A stretch of 64,000 nucleotides of DNA from Anaerococcus tetradius ATCC 35098. GTDB lineage: Bacteria > Bacillota > Clostridia > Tissierellales > Peptoniphilaceae. A program made the position numbers and the translations under genes. The stretch is taken from the NCBI RefSeq assembly GCF_000159095.1, contig NZ_GG666296.1, forward strand, positions 271,997-335,996, written 5' to 3'. Of this stretch, positions 56,226 through 64,000 are shown in pieces. Each line of letters opens with the position of its first letter. Within the stretch, counting starts at the first letter, position 1. A model generated the notes under the pieces. The model was not told where the DNA came from. It made no database searches and saw nothing but the letters and a program-made list of their open reading frames with translations.

Positions 56226-57002
56226 ATGGAATTTACACCAATACCAGTATCAGATCAAAAATACCTAAACTATATATTTATCGGCATTCTAGTAGACAAA
56301 AAACCTGTAACAGCTATGTTTGACACAAGGGGAAACACCCTAATACCAGAAAGCCTAGCAAAAGAACTTGACATAACATACATAGACAAAGAAGCAATTG
56401 ACAAAGAAAGGGGCTTCAGGAGGGCGAAACTCTCATCAATGACCCTAGGAGCCCTAAAACTTCTTGACGTGCCAGTTGTAATCTGCAAAGACCAAGTAAT
56501 CAAGCTTAAAGATGACCAGTTTGGCAACAAATTCCCAGCAGACATAATCCTAGGTTGGAATATCATAAGCCAACTAGTCTTTAGGGGAGATTTAAGAAAG
56601 GGTCAATTCGAAGTCCAAAGCTCAGATATCAAAAGGCAAACAAGAAAAGGCAAGGACAATACCCCAGTCTTTAAGCTAATCTTTAACAAAAAAACCTACA
56701 AGGCAGCTATAGACACATCTCGTCCCCTCACTATAATTTCTGAAAATATAGCAAAGACCATGCGAGTAGAAAACGAAGATGTAAAACAAACCATTGATCT
56801 ACTAGGCATAGAAGAAGACGAAGTCCTCTATGAAAGCAAATTCACCTTCACCATAGATGAAAACCAAGTCCACCTACCAACAAGCCAAGTAGAAAAAGCC
56901 CTAAATGACAAAGACATCCAAATAGTATTCGGAGCAGACCTCCTAAGAAACACATCCTGGGCTCTCTATAACCCTATGGGCTACATAAGAGTGAGAAACT
57001 AA
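56226..57002 (+). CDS. Retropepsin-like protein with two half-domains
   Basis: 258 residues, seemingly an internal duplication. Half 1 has VTAMFDTRGNTLIPE with D33 and ends ADIILGWNII; half 2 has KAAIDTSRPLTIISE with D163 and ends IQIVFGADLL. Each pattern (hydrophobic, D-T, then an ILG/VFG strand) fits one lobe of an aspartic peptidase, so the chain could fold like a single-chain retropepsin or pepsin core. The DTG triads are altered to DTR and DTS, so activity is uncertain. No signal peptide; cytoplasmic. Own promoter region behind a terminator. Confidence 0.6.
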   Translation: MEFTPIPVSDQKYLNYIFIGILVDKKPVTAMFDTRGNTLIPESLAKELDITYIDKEAIDKERGFRRAKLSSMTLGALKLLDVPVVICKDQVIKLKDDQFGNKFPADIILGWNIISQLVFRGDLRKGQFEVQSSDIKRQTRKGKDNTPVFKLIFNKKTYKAAIDTSRPLTIISENIAKTMRVENEDVKQTIDLLGIEEDEVLYESKFTFTIDENQVHLPTSQVEKALNDKDIQIVFGADLLRNTSWALYNPMGYIRVRN

Positions 57003-57293
57003 AAAATAAAGAGTGGAAATTCGAAAAAACAGTCGACTGACATATCATCCTGTAAAAACGAATAGCCACTCCTTTTTCTTATAATATTTTATAAGTCTTT
57101 CCCGTAAAAATTATGATAAACCCCAATAACTAAGCCTTAACACCCCACACTTTTTATTTCATATGAATGCTCATCCACAGTCTTTTCTAATATTTCTTTC
57201 CACAATGAAGGAAAGTGAACGAACGGCCACCTACTGTCATTCCAACTAATATTCCTTAGGATGACGTGTGTCATGTAGTACGAACATTCCTCC

Positions 57294-57414
57294 TGTCATT
57301 TCGAACGAATGAAGTGAGGAGAAATCTCACAAGTAAGTCTAAGAGTCAAGGAGAAAAAAGTCGACAAAGAAAGAGATCCCTCCTCGAAAGCTTGCTTGCT
57401 CATTCGGGATGACA
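57294..57414. repeat. MITE-like palindromic element
   Basis: 121 bases starting TGTCATTTCGAACGAA and ending TTCGGGATGACA. The two ends, about 40 bases each, are imperfect inverted repeats (GAGGAGAAATCTC inside the left, GAGATCCCTCCTC inside the right). No ORF. A half copy begins at 57454 (TGTCATTCCGAC...GAGGAATCTC). Same family as the array at 62.2-63.1 kb. The rest of 57003-57788 holds no gene that I can see. Confidence 0.65.
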
Positions 57415-57784
57415 TGGGGTGTTGCTCCTCACCTCTGTATGACAGTCCGTCCTGTCATTCCGACAGAGCTTAAACGGGGAAGCGAGGAATCTCACAAGCA
57501 AGTCTAAAAGTTAAGTAACAATAAGACGTCAAAAAAAGAAATTCTAACCTAGCCTTTGCTCCTTTAAGCGAGCTTTCTTTCCAATAGGGCAATCCAACTA
57601 ACAAGTCTTATAAAAAGCAAAAACAATTAATGAGTACCCAAATTATTTCAAGAATATAAAATTTTTTAAAGAAAATTTTCTAAATCGAAAATTTATTTCC
57701 GATTTTTTCATGAATTTAAGCCAAGAAAACATTAACAAACCCAGTATTTCAACAAAACAATGAAAATAAAAATTATTTTCTTTT

Positions 57785-57817
57785 GATATTGATTATTATT
57801 TCTTAATGTGATATATT
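57785..57817 (+). promoter_or_regulatory. feo promoter with Fur-like box
   Basis: TTGATT (57789-57794), 17 bases, TATATT (57812-57817) with the extended TGA. GATATTGATTATTATTTCT at 57785-57803 matches 13 of 19 positions of the Fur box and covers the -35, so iron-bound Fur would block it. Confidence 0.55.
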
Positions 57818-57902
57818 ATAGCTAGAGGTTAACAAATGAAAATTTAGTTAAATTACAATATTTCTAAAAAAAAATGTAATTAACATATAGATTGGAGATC
57901 TT

Positions 57903-58121
57903 ATGCCACTAACATTATTAAATGAAGGCGAAACAGCAGAAATTGTCAACATCAAGGGGACAGATGCTGTCAAAAAACATTTGAACAATCTTGGTTTTGC
58001 CAAGGGCAGAATCATTAGCTTACAAAAATTTGATGGGATGAACTATATTTTTGTTATTGATGGCAACCGCTTTGCCTTGAGCAAGGATTTGGCTAAACGA
58101 ATTATAGTTAAGGAGATTTAG
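57903..58121 (+). CDS. feoA: FeoA-domain protein 1
   Basis: 72 residues of SH3-like FeoA domain: PLTLLNEGETAEIVNIKG, LNNLGFAKGRIISL and ALSKDLAKRIIV. Small cytoplasmic partner of FeoB. First gene of the ferrous-iron operon; ends just before the second feoA. Confidence 0.92.
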   Translation: MPLTLLNEGETAEIVNIKGTDAVKKHLNNLGFAKGRIISLQKFDGMNYIFVIDGNRFALSKDLAKRIIVKEI

Positions 58122-58349
58122 ATGAAAACTTTAGATCAAGTGGCAGTTGGAAAGACTGTTAAGGTAGGCAAAATCAAAGGAGATTCACCTACAAAAAGAA
58201 GAATTATGGATATGGGTATTACTAAGAGTACCGAGTTGTACATAAGAAAGGTCGCACCTTTGGGAGATCCTATCCAAATCAGCCTCAGAGGATATGAACT
58301 TACTATCAGAAAAGAAGATGCAAAGAATATTGAGGTGGAAGAGATATGA
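58122..58349 (+). CDS. feoA: FeoA-domain protein 2
   Basis: 75 residues: LDQVAVGKTVKVGKIKG, RRIMDMGITKSTEL and PIQISLRGYELTIRKEDA, the better match to the FeoA core. Overlaps feoB by four bases. Two separate FeoA proteins before FeoB are common in Firmicutes. Confidence 0.93.
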   Translation: MKTLDQVAVGKTVKVGKIKGDSPTKRRIMDMGITKSTELYIRKVAPLGDPIQISLRGYELTIRKEDAKNIEVEEI

Positions 58350-60496
58350 CTTATAAAATAGCACTCGCAGGAAACCCAAACTCAGGTAAAACCACACTTT
58401 TCAATGACCTAACAGGTTCTAATCAAAGAGTTGGTAACTGGCCAGGGGTAACTGTAGATAAGAAACAAGGTGTCCTTAGGGGTCACAAAGATATAATAAT
58501 CGAAGACCTTCCAGGTATTTATTCACTTTCTCCATACACAATGGAAGAAGTTGTTAGTAGACAATATCTAGTTGGTGAAAGACCAGACCTAATCATAAAC
58601 TTAGTCGATGGTTCAAACCTAGTTAGAAACCTCTACCTAACTAGCCAATTGTTAGAGCTTAATATTCCAGTTATTATAGCCCTAAACATGATGGATATAG
58701 TAAAGGCTAAGGGTGATAAGATTGACGTAGAAGCCCTATCAAAGAAGCTTTCTTGTCCAATCGTAGAAATTGTCGCTATGAAAAGCCAAGGTATTGATAA
58801 GCTAATCAAAGAAGCAGTTGAGCTAAAGGATAAAAATGTTAGTCCAAAGCCACTTGTTTTTGATGATGAACTTGAAGAAGTTTTAGCTAAGATTGAAAAT
58901 GATTATTCTAAAAAAATTGATGACAAATTATCAAGATATTATGCAATTAAGCTTTTCGAAAATGACGAGGAAAGCCTAGAACACTTAAATATTTCAACAT
59001 CAGATCTTAATGCTGTAGCTAAAATCAGAGAAGAATACGAACAAAAAGAAGAAGATAATGCAGAAAGTATCATAACTTCAGCAAGATATGCAAATCTAGA
59101 AGAACTTTCAAGCGAAGTTCTTGTAAAAGCAAAACCAAAACTATCAATAACTGATAAGATAGATAAGATTGTTACTAGCAGAATTTTTGGTCTACCAATC
59201 TTTGCCCTAGTAATGTTCTTAGTTTACTTCTTGTCAGTATATCAAAAAGCACCAGGAACTATGGGAACAGACGCGGTAAATGGCTTCTTCGAAGACACCC
59301 TTACTCCTTGGGCTTCTAGCACAATGGATGCTATGGGCATTAACCCAGTTCTTCATTCACTTGTTACAGATGGTATCATCGCCGGTGTTGGAGCTGTACT
59401 TGGCTTCCTACCACAAATGATGGTACTATTTGCCCTCCTAAGTATCCTAGAAGATGTCGGATACATGGCAAGGGTTGCCTTCGTCATGGACAGAGTCTTC
59501 AGAAGATTTGGACTTTCAGGTAAATCTTTCATCCCAGCCATGATAGCAACAGGATGTGGTGTACCAGGTGTCCAAGCATCAAGAACAATAGAGTCTGACA
59601 GAGATAGAAAAATCACAATCATGACATCAACCTTCATGCCATGCTCTGCTAAACTACCAGTAATTGCCCTAATCATAGGTGCATTCTTCCCAGAACACTC
59701 AGCTCTAGTATCCTTCTCATTCTACATGATAGGTATTGCTAGTATAGTTGTTTCTGGTATCATCCTAAAGAAATTCAAGGAATTACAAGCTGATCCAGCA
59801 CCATTCATAATGGAATTACCTCCTTACCATGCTCCAAGAGCAAAATCAGTCGTAACAGATGTCTACAACAAATCTAAAGCTTACGCAAAAAGAGCTGGAA
59901 CAGTAATATTCCTATCAACAATAGTTATTTGGGTCTTGTCTAACTTCGACTTCAGTCTAAACCTAGTTGAAGCTGACACAGAATCATCAATCCTTGCAAG
60001 CTTAGGATCAATCATTGCTGTAATCTTTAAGCCAGTCGGCTTTGATTCATGGCAAGCAACAGTTGCTACAATCACAGGCTTCGTTGCCAAAGAGAACGTA
60101 GTAGCAACAATGGGAGTTGTACTTGGTCTAGGTGCAGAAGTAACTGAAGAATCACAAGAATTACTAACAGCCTTCAACCACGCCCTAGCAACACCAGTAG
60201 CAGGATACTCCTTCCTATTATTCAATATGCTCTGCATGCCATGCTTCGCAGCAGTAGGAGCTATCAAGACAGAAATGGCAGATAACAAATGGACAGCCCT
60301 AACAATAGCTTATCAAATGTGCTTTGCTTACCTAGTATCTCTCATATTCTACAACATAGCAAACCTCATCCTATACGGAATATTCAACATTGGAACAATC
60401 CTTGGCTTCGCAGGATTAATCCTACTAATCTATCTATTAATTAGAAAACCATCCAAAGGAAAGAAAGCATTAAGCTACGAACAATCCGCAGCTTAA
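58346..60496 (+). CDS. feoB: Ferrous iron transporter FeoB
   Basis: 716 residues. N-terminal G domain: GNPNSGKTTLFNDLTG near residue 9, WPGVTVDKK, DLPGIYSL and NMMD; then a helical spacer and about ten membrane segments with the paired Gate motifs (GCGVPGVQASRTIES; CMPCFAAVGAIKTE). It takes up Fe(II) with GTP hydrolysis. Expression is expected under iron limitation from the Fur-like promoter at 57785. A small hairpin lies between it and the next gene. Confidence 0.97.
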   Translation: MTYKIALAGNPNSGKTTLFNDLTGSNQRVGNWPGVTVDKKQGVLRGHKDIIIEDLPGIYSLSPYTMEEVVSRQYLVGERPDLIINLVDGSNLVRNLYLTSQLLELNIPVIIALNMMDIVKAKGDKIDVEALSKKLSCPIVEIVAMKSQGIDKLIKEAVELKDKNVSPKPLVFDDELEEVLAKIENDYSKKIDDKLSRYYAIKLFENDEESLEHLNISTSDLNAVAKIREEYEQKEEDNAESIITSARYANLEELSSEVLVKAKPKLSITDKIDKIVTSRIFGLPIFALVMFLVYFLSVYQKAPGTMGTDAVNGFFEDTLTPWASSTMDAMGINPVLHSLVTDGIIAGVGAVLGFLPQMMVLFALLSILEDVGYMARVAFVMDRVFRRFGLSGKSFIPAMIATGCGVPGVQASRTIESDRDRKITIMTSTFMPCSAKLPVIALIIGAFFPEHSALVSFSFYMIGIASIVVSGIILKKFKELQADPAPFIMELPPYHAPRAKSVVTDVYNKSKAYAKRAGTVIFLSTIVIWVLSNFDFSLNLVEADTESSILASLGSIIAVIFKPVGFDSWQATVATITGFVAKENVVATMGVVLGLGAEVTEESQELLTAFNHALATPVAGYSFLLFNMLCMPCFAAVGAIKTEMADNKWTALTIAYQMCFAYLVSLIFYNIANLILYGIFNIGTILGFAGLILLIYLLIRKPSKGKKALSYEQSAA

Positions 60497-60513
60497 TACC
60501 AACTACTTTCTCA

Positions 60514-60530
60514 AAGCCTATCATAGGCTT
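60514..60530 (+). other. Intergenic hairpin after feoB
   Basis: AAGCCTA-TCA-TAGGCTT, seven pairs, without a T-run. It could be a processing or stability element rather than a terminator. Confidence 0.4.
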
Positions 60531-60566
60531 GGAGGAGGGCTCTTCCCTAAAAAAAAGGAGAACAAT

Positions 60567-60731
60567 ATGAACATACAATCAATAATTTTACTTATAATAA
60601 TTCTTGCTATATGTGCCTATGTAATTTACACAAGATTTATAGCAGAAGATGGCCATGCTGGATGCAAGGACTGCACAGCTTTTGACTCATCAAAGAAAGA
60701 TCACCACTCATCATGTGGTTGTGGATGCTAA
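60567..60731 (+). CDS. FeoB-associated Cys-rich membrane protein
   Basis: 54 residues, below usual ORF cut-offs. One membrane helix at about 4-21, then GHAGCKDCTAF and a C-terminal CGCGC cluster. Matches the small FeoB-associated Cys-rich family that follows feoB in many Firmicutes. AAAAAAGGAG lies before the ATG. Probably an iron or redox adaptor at the membrane. Confidence 0.88.
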   Translation: MNIQSIILLIIILAICAYVIYTRFIAEDGHAGCKDCTAFDSSKKDHHSSCGCGC

Positions 60732-60757
60732 AAATTAAGGAAACTTAATTTTTTTTA
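60732..60757 (+). terminator. feo operon terminator
   Basis: AAATTAAG-GAAA-CTTAATTT followed by a T-run. Confidence 0.8.
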
Positions 60758-60767
60758 GAAAAATACT

Positions 60768-60786
60768 GATAAAGGTTATCACTATC
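60768..60786 (+). promoter_or_regulatory. Fur box upstream of flavodoxin
   Basis: GATAAAGGTTATCACTATC matches 15 of 19 positions of GATAATGATAATCATTATC. Directly after the feo terminator and 54 bases before the flavodoxin ATG, so Fur would control flavodoxin separately. Confidence 0.65.
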
Positions 60787-60839
60787 ATCACCAGATGAAG
60801 TTAACATAAAAATTTTGAAAATTAAAGGAGAATAAAAAA

Positions 60840-61274
60840 ATGGCAAAAGTAGCAGTAATATATTGGTCAGGAACAGGTCACACAGAAAAGATGGCAGAAA
60901 CATTTCTTGAAGCAGTTAAGGCAGAAGGACAAGAAGCAGAACTATTCTTCGCTGGAGAATTTAGCAAAGACAATATCGCAGACTTCGATGGATTTGCTTT
61001 TGGATGTCCAGCAATGGGAAATGAACAACTAGAAGATGGCGAATTCGAACCAATGTTTGAAGAAGTAGAAAACGATCTAGAAAACAAACCAACAGTAATC
61101 TTCGGCTCTTATGAATGGAATGATGGCCAATGGATGTATGACTGGCAAGAAAGATGCAAAGATGACGGAATCAACCTTGCAGCTGATGGTCTCATTGCCT
61201 ATGACGATCCAGACGATGAAGCTCTTGATCAAGTAAGAGCACTTGCTAAGAGTCTATTAGAAAAAATAAAATGA
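60840..61274 (+). CDS. Flavodoxin
   Basis: 144 residues. FMN phosphate loop WSGTGHTEKMAE at the start, GCPAMGNEQLE and SYEWNDGQWMYDW in the places of the 60s and 90s loops. A short-chain flavodoxin that replaces ferredoxin when iron is scarce, which fits the Fur box just upstream and the neighbouring feo genes. Confidence 0.95.
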   Translation: MAKVAVIYWSGTGHTEKMAETFLEAVKAEGQEAELFFAGEFSKDNIADFDGFAFGCPAMGNEQLEDGEFEPMFEEVENDLENKPTVIFGSYEWNDGQWMYDWQERCKDDGINLAADGLIAYDDPDDEALDQVRALAKSLLEKIK

Positions 61275-61822
61275 GAGAGGATCTACTAGTCTATCACGCA
61301 TCCCCAGTCCTTGCGGGAATAAAAGCAGCAAATCTCTTCCAAATAAGATCAGAAGATACAAGCTATGTAAGGTGTCTGATCAAAACTTGGCAAGGGTGTA
61401 TCAAAAAATGTCCCTCATGCGACTTGCACTTTAGACTAATAGCCAAAAAGAATAAGGGTTACCTAGTCCTAGTATATAGAAAAAACCAACTAGAAAAAAT
61501 CCTCCAAGATGAGGAAATCCAATCATTCATTGAACAACTAGGCTATAATAGTAACAATATCGATTCATGCCTAAAAACCCTATCTCAAAGACTACGAATA
61601 CAGGACTTTCCTCACGAGATAGGACTCTTTCTAGGCTATCCCCTAGATGATGTTAAGGCCTTTATCGAAAATAAGGGCCAAAACTTCATCTTAAATGGAA
61701 CATGGAAAGTCTATTCAGAAAAAGAAAAAAAACAAAAGATCTTTAACTCATATCAACAAACAAAGATCAGAAATATAAACTTGCTCAAGGAGGGATGCCC
61801 AATAAGTAAATTAGTCAGCTAA
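61271..61822 (+). CDS. DUF3793-family protein
   Basis: 183 residues. YHASPVLAGIKAANLFQI at the start and FPHEIGLFLGYPLDDVKAFI with a conserved CGKW-like NGTWKVYSE region are typical of DUF3793. These proteins occur beside flavodoxin or Feo genes in anaerobes; function unknown. Overlaps the flavodoxin stop by four bases, so the two are co-translated. Confidence 0.85.
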   Translation: MREDLLVYHASPVLAGIKAANLFQIRSEDTSYVRCLIKTWQGCIKKCPSCDLHFRLIAKKNKGYLVLVYRKNQLEKILQDEEIQSFIEQLGYNSNNIDSCLKTLSQRLRIQDFPHEIGLFLGYPLDDVKAFIENKGQNFILNGTWKVYSEKEKKQKIFNSYQQTKIRNINLLKEGCPISKLVS

Positions 61823-61861
61823 ATTAAAAAATCTACAAAACATACTATAATATTAGAATGC

Positions 61862-61890
61862 AACTGCCCAACTCCTAGGGCAGTTTTCTT
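61862..61890 (+). terminator. Terminator of the flavodoxin operon
   Basis: AACTGCCC / GGGCAGTT with an eight-base loop, then TTCTT. Confidence 0.75.
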
Positions 61891-61997
61891 ATACATAATA
61901 ATAGCCACAAAAGCCCAAGAAGTCCTACACAAAAAGCCTCTCTAAAAAACAAACGAATAGGAACTCTATTTCAATTTCAAACAAACAGCTCTTTCTG

Positions 61998-62075
61998 TCA
62001 ATCCAACCAAGTCCCCATCTCTATCAATCCAACCAAGTCCCCATCTCTATCAATCCAACAATACCCCACTATAAA
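61998..62075 (+). repeat. 26-bp tandem repeat
   Basis: TCAATCCAACCAAGTCCCCATCTCTA-type unit starting at 61998 and 62024, with a third partial start at 62050. Confidence 0.8.
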
Positions 62076-62210
62076 TCCGAACGAACATACCAATTTGTCA
62101 TTTCGAACTAACATACCCCTCCTGTCAGTTCGAACTAATATTCCTTAGGATAACAGTGTGTCATGTATTACGAATATTACCTTCTGTAAATCCGAACGAA
62201 CATACCCCTC

Positions 62211-63060
62211 CTGTCATTTCGAACGAACGCAGTGAGGAGAAATCTCCCTAGTAATTGTAAGAGTCAAGAAAAACTATGACGTCAAAAAAAGAGATCCTCA
62301 CGTCGCTATCACTCCTCAACGGTAGTTTTCGGATTCGCTTTATAAGCTAAATGCTAATCTCGAAAAGCCTCGAATAAGCAATTTCATCAGCTCGCTTTGC
62401 TCCTTGTGACAATTCCATTAAGGATTACGGTGCGTCATGTATTACGAATATTACCTTCTGTAAATCCGAACGAACATACCCCTCCTGTCATTTCGAACGA
62501 ACGCAGTGAGGAGAAATCTCCCTAGTAATTGTAAGATTCAAGAAAAACTATGACGTCAAAAAAAGAGATCCTCACGTCTCTATCGCTCCTCGACGGTAGT
62601 TTCCGGATTCGCTTTATAGGATAAATGCTCATTTCGAAAAGTCTCGAATAAGGAATTTCATCAGCACGCTTTGCTCTCTGTGACAATTCCATTAAGGATG
62701 ACAGTGTGTCATGTATTACGAATATTACCTTCTGTAAATCCGAACGAACATACCCCTCCTGTCATTGCGAACGAACGCAGTGAGGAGAAATCTCCCTAGT
62801 AATTGTAAGAGTCAAGAAAAACTATGATATCAAAAAAAGAAATCCTCACGTCGCTATCACTCCTCAACGGTATTTTCGGATTCACTCTATAAGCTAAATG
62901 CTCATCTCGAAAAGCCTAGAATAAGCAATTTCATCAGCTCGCTTTGCTCTCTGTGACCATTCCATTAGGGATGACACTATGTGTCATTTCTAACTAATAC
63001 TCCTTAGGATGAGAGTGTGTCATGTAGTAGGAACATACCCTCCTGTAAATACGAACGAAC
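62211..63060 (+). repeat. Tandem array of three 274-bp units
   Basis: Units begin CTGTCATTTCGAACGAACGCAG (or TGCGAACG) at 62211, 62485 and 62759, exactly 274 bases apart; the third is somewhat diverged and longer at its end. Each carries the GAGGAGAAATCTC and GAGATCCTCACGTC arms also seen in the 57.3-kb element. A further partial start lies at about 63096. No ORF of significance. Confidence 0.85.
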
Positions 63061-63129
63061 ATACCCATCTGTCATCCGAACGAACATACCCCTCCTGTCA
63101 TTTCGAACGAACGAAGTGAGGAGAAATCT

Positions 63130-63845
63130 AACAGGTAAATCTAAGCCCCAAGCCAACGAATATTCAAGGATATCCTCATATAAAAGCATGGCTTCTTCCT
63201 AGGTCAGATGGTGTGTCCTAATAAAAGTGGCAAACTCTTAGTATGTCAACTCCTACAAGCAGATTTAGATTTAAGATTAGCTCTTTCTAATCAGCACCCC
63301 AAAGCCCAAAGTCTTATAATCTTTATAAACAAAATAAAAAGCACTAAGAAAGAAGCTTATAATATATATGTTTATATATAGAAGGAAGTTAAAAACATTT
63401 CCCTTTTTAAGCCGTCTCCTAGATGCCAACAATTTATCTAAAATTTTTAACGAGTAGGATGATTTATTAACGACTTTATTAAATAAGTATGTTTAAAACT
63501 TATGCAAGGTTAAAAGAATCTTCAAATATCAACCCCCAAAAGCTTTCAAAAAAAGGCAAAGTTCATAGCTTTTGCGACACCTTGCCTAAATGACAGTTAT
63601 TTTATAACTTTATTGAAAAATTTTTAGACATATTGGGTTTTTGATAAAATGATATAAAAATAATCCTAAAAAGTATTGTATTTATTTTAGATATCAGTTA
63701 AAATAATAATAAGAAGGATACTAAGGATATTTTCTCTATTTAACTTAGTACAGTAATTAATAAATTTATGTAGCAAGTATGGAATTTTGAAATAAGGACC
63801 CCATCCTTGCACTTTTATAAGCACTTATTATCGGAGGGAAGAAGT
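63130..63845. other. Gene-free spacer
   Basis: After the last repeat arm the sequence is AT-rich with many stops in all frames. I see no gene, tRNA or clear promoter here, apart from a leader before the last gene. Confidence 0.5.
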
Positions 63846-64000
63846 ATGAAGAGAAGAATTAGAGAGTTTATGGTCAAGCTATTTTCCTTGACCCTAGCCA
63901 TCACTATGTGCATACCAACCAATGTCTATGCCATATCCATGGCCAAAAAGCCAAAACAAATGCCAACATCAATAAGAATAGCAGACTCAGGAGAAGAAAA
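63846..64000 (+). CDS. Exported protein, N-terminal part (partial)
   Basis: 51 codons before the window ends. Basic start (MKRRIREF), a hydrophobic core to about residue 24 and a likely cleavage after VYA (residue 29) form a Sec signal peptide. What follows (lysine/proline, then acidic) could be the neck of a surface protein. CGGAGGGAAG is the ribosome site. Nature of the mature protein unknown. Confidence 0.7.
   Translation, partial: MKRRIREFMVKLFSLTLAITMCIPTNVYAISMAKKPKQMPTSIRIADSGEE

Noticed and set aside
62211..63130. Regular repeats that could suggest a CRISPR array
   Set aside because: The units are 274 bases and alike along their whole length, with no short repeat/unique spacer pattern and no cas genes nearby.
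63004..63202. Two 61-codon frames on opposite strands
   Set aside because: Both lie within the repeat family, mirror each other and have no ribosome site.

Overview
The window is low-GC, AT-rich DNA from a Gram-positive anaerobe. It has a CIRCE-controlled groESL operon, a Rex redox repressor, an AmaP/DUF2273/Asp23 envelope operon, class C sortases with a SpaA-type pilin, rubredoxins, a Fur-like-controlled feo/flavodoxin region and a glycerol regulon with GlpP. There is no sign of aerobic respiration. This best fits a member of the Tissierellia/Peptoniphilaceae (Anaerococcus, Peptoniphilus or Finegoldia relatives). That placement is inference from gene content; no search was run.

Layout. 0-5.4 kb: the 3' end of rsmA, a glutaredoxin-like gene, a RelB/ParE-type toxin-antitoxin pair, and an overlapping murE / flavoprotein / COG4091-like dehydrogenase operon. 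5.4-5.8 kb: a compact locus laid out like a par/Fst-type type I toxin-antitoxin, not previously obvious because its RNAs are not ORFs. 5.8-10.7 kb: msrB, an aminotransferase, groESL and a D,D-carboxypeptidase. 10.7-13.5 kb: an AT-rich accessory patch with decayed fragments and an ABC exporter split by a perfect 28-bp tandem duplication. 13.6-19.7 kb: an NADH:rubredoxin-reductase-like flavoprotein, a GNAT, a UvrD-type helicase-nuclease, a PadR regulator, RsuA and a sugar transferase.

19.7-32.6 kb is a glycerol catabolism region. One operon is glpP-glpK-terminator-glpA-like-flavoprotein-DUF1667; a divergent one is glpF plus a second glpA-like gene. They share a GTG-AAA-TTT-CAC promoter-proximal palindrome and have leader hairpins suited to GlpP antitermination. 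A pilus locus (one SpaA-type pilin, three class C sortases) lies between them. 32.7-37.7 kb: a nucleoside-type BMP/ABC importer. 37.7-47.1 kb: a zinc-ribbon membrane protein, tRNA-Pro with two decayed 135-bp tandem copies, a YtrA-like regulator with an ABC transporter, a sirtuin, a CofE-like ligase, YitT, two tandem rubredoxins and an anti-sigma-like ATPase.

47.2-57 kb: BipA, Rex, an ABC-F ATPase, the Asp23 envelope-stress operon, an AI-2E family permease, TraX and a single-chain retropepsin-like protein. 57.0-57.9 kb: intergenic, with a MITE-like palindromic element. 57.9-61.8 kb: feoA-feoA-feoB-FeoB-associated protein, then flavodoxin and a DUF3793 protein. 61.9-63.8 kb: gene-free repeats, including three copies of a 274-bp unit. 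The window ends in the start of an exported protein.
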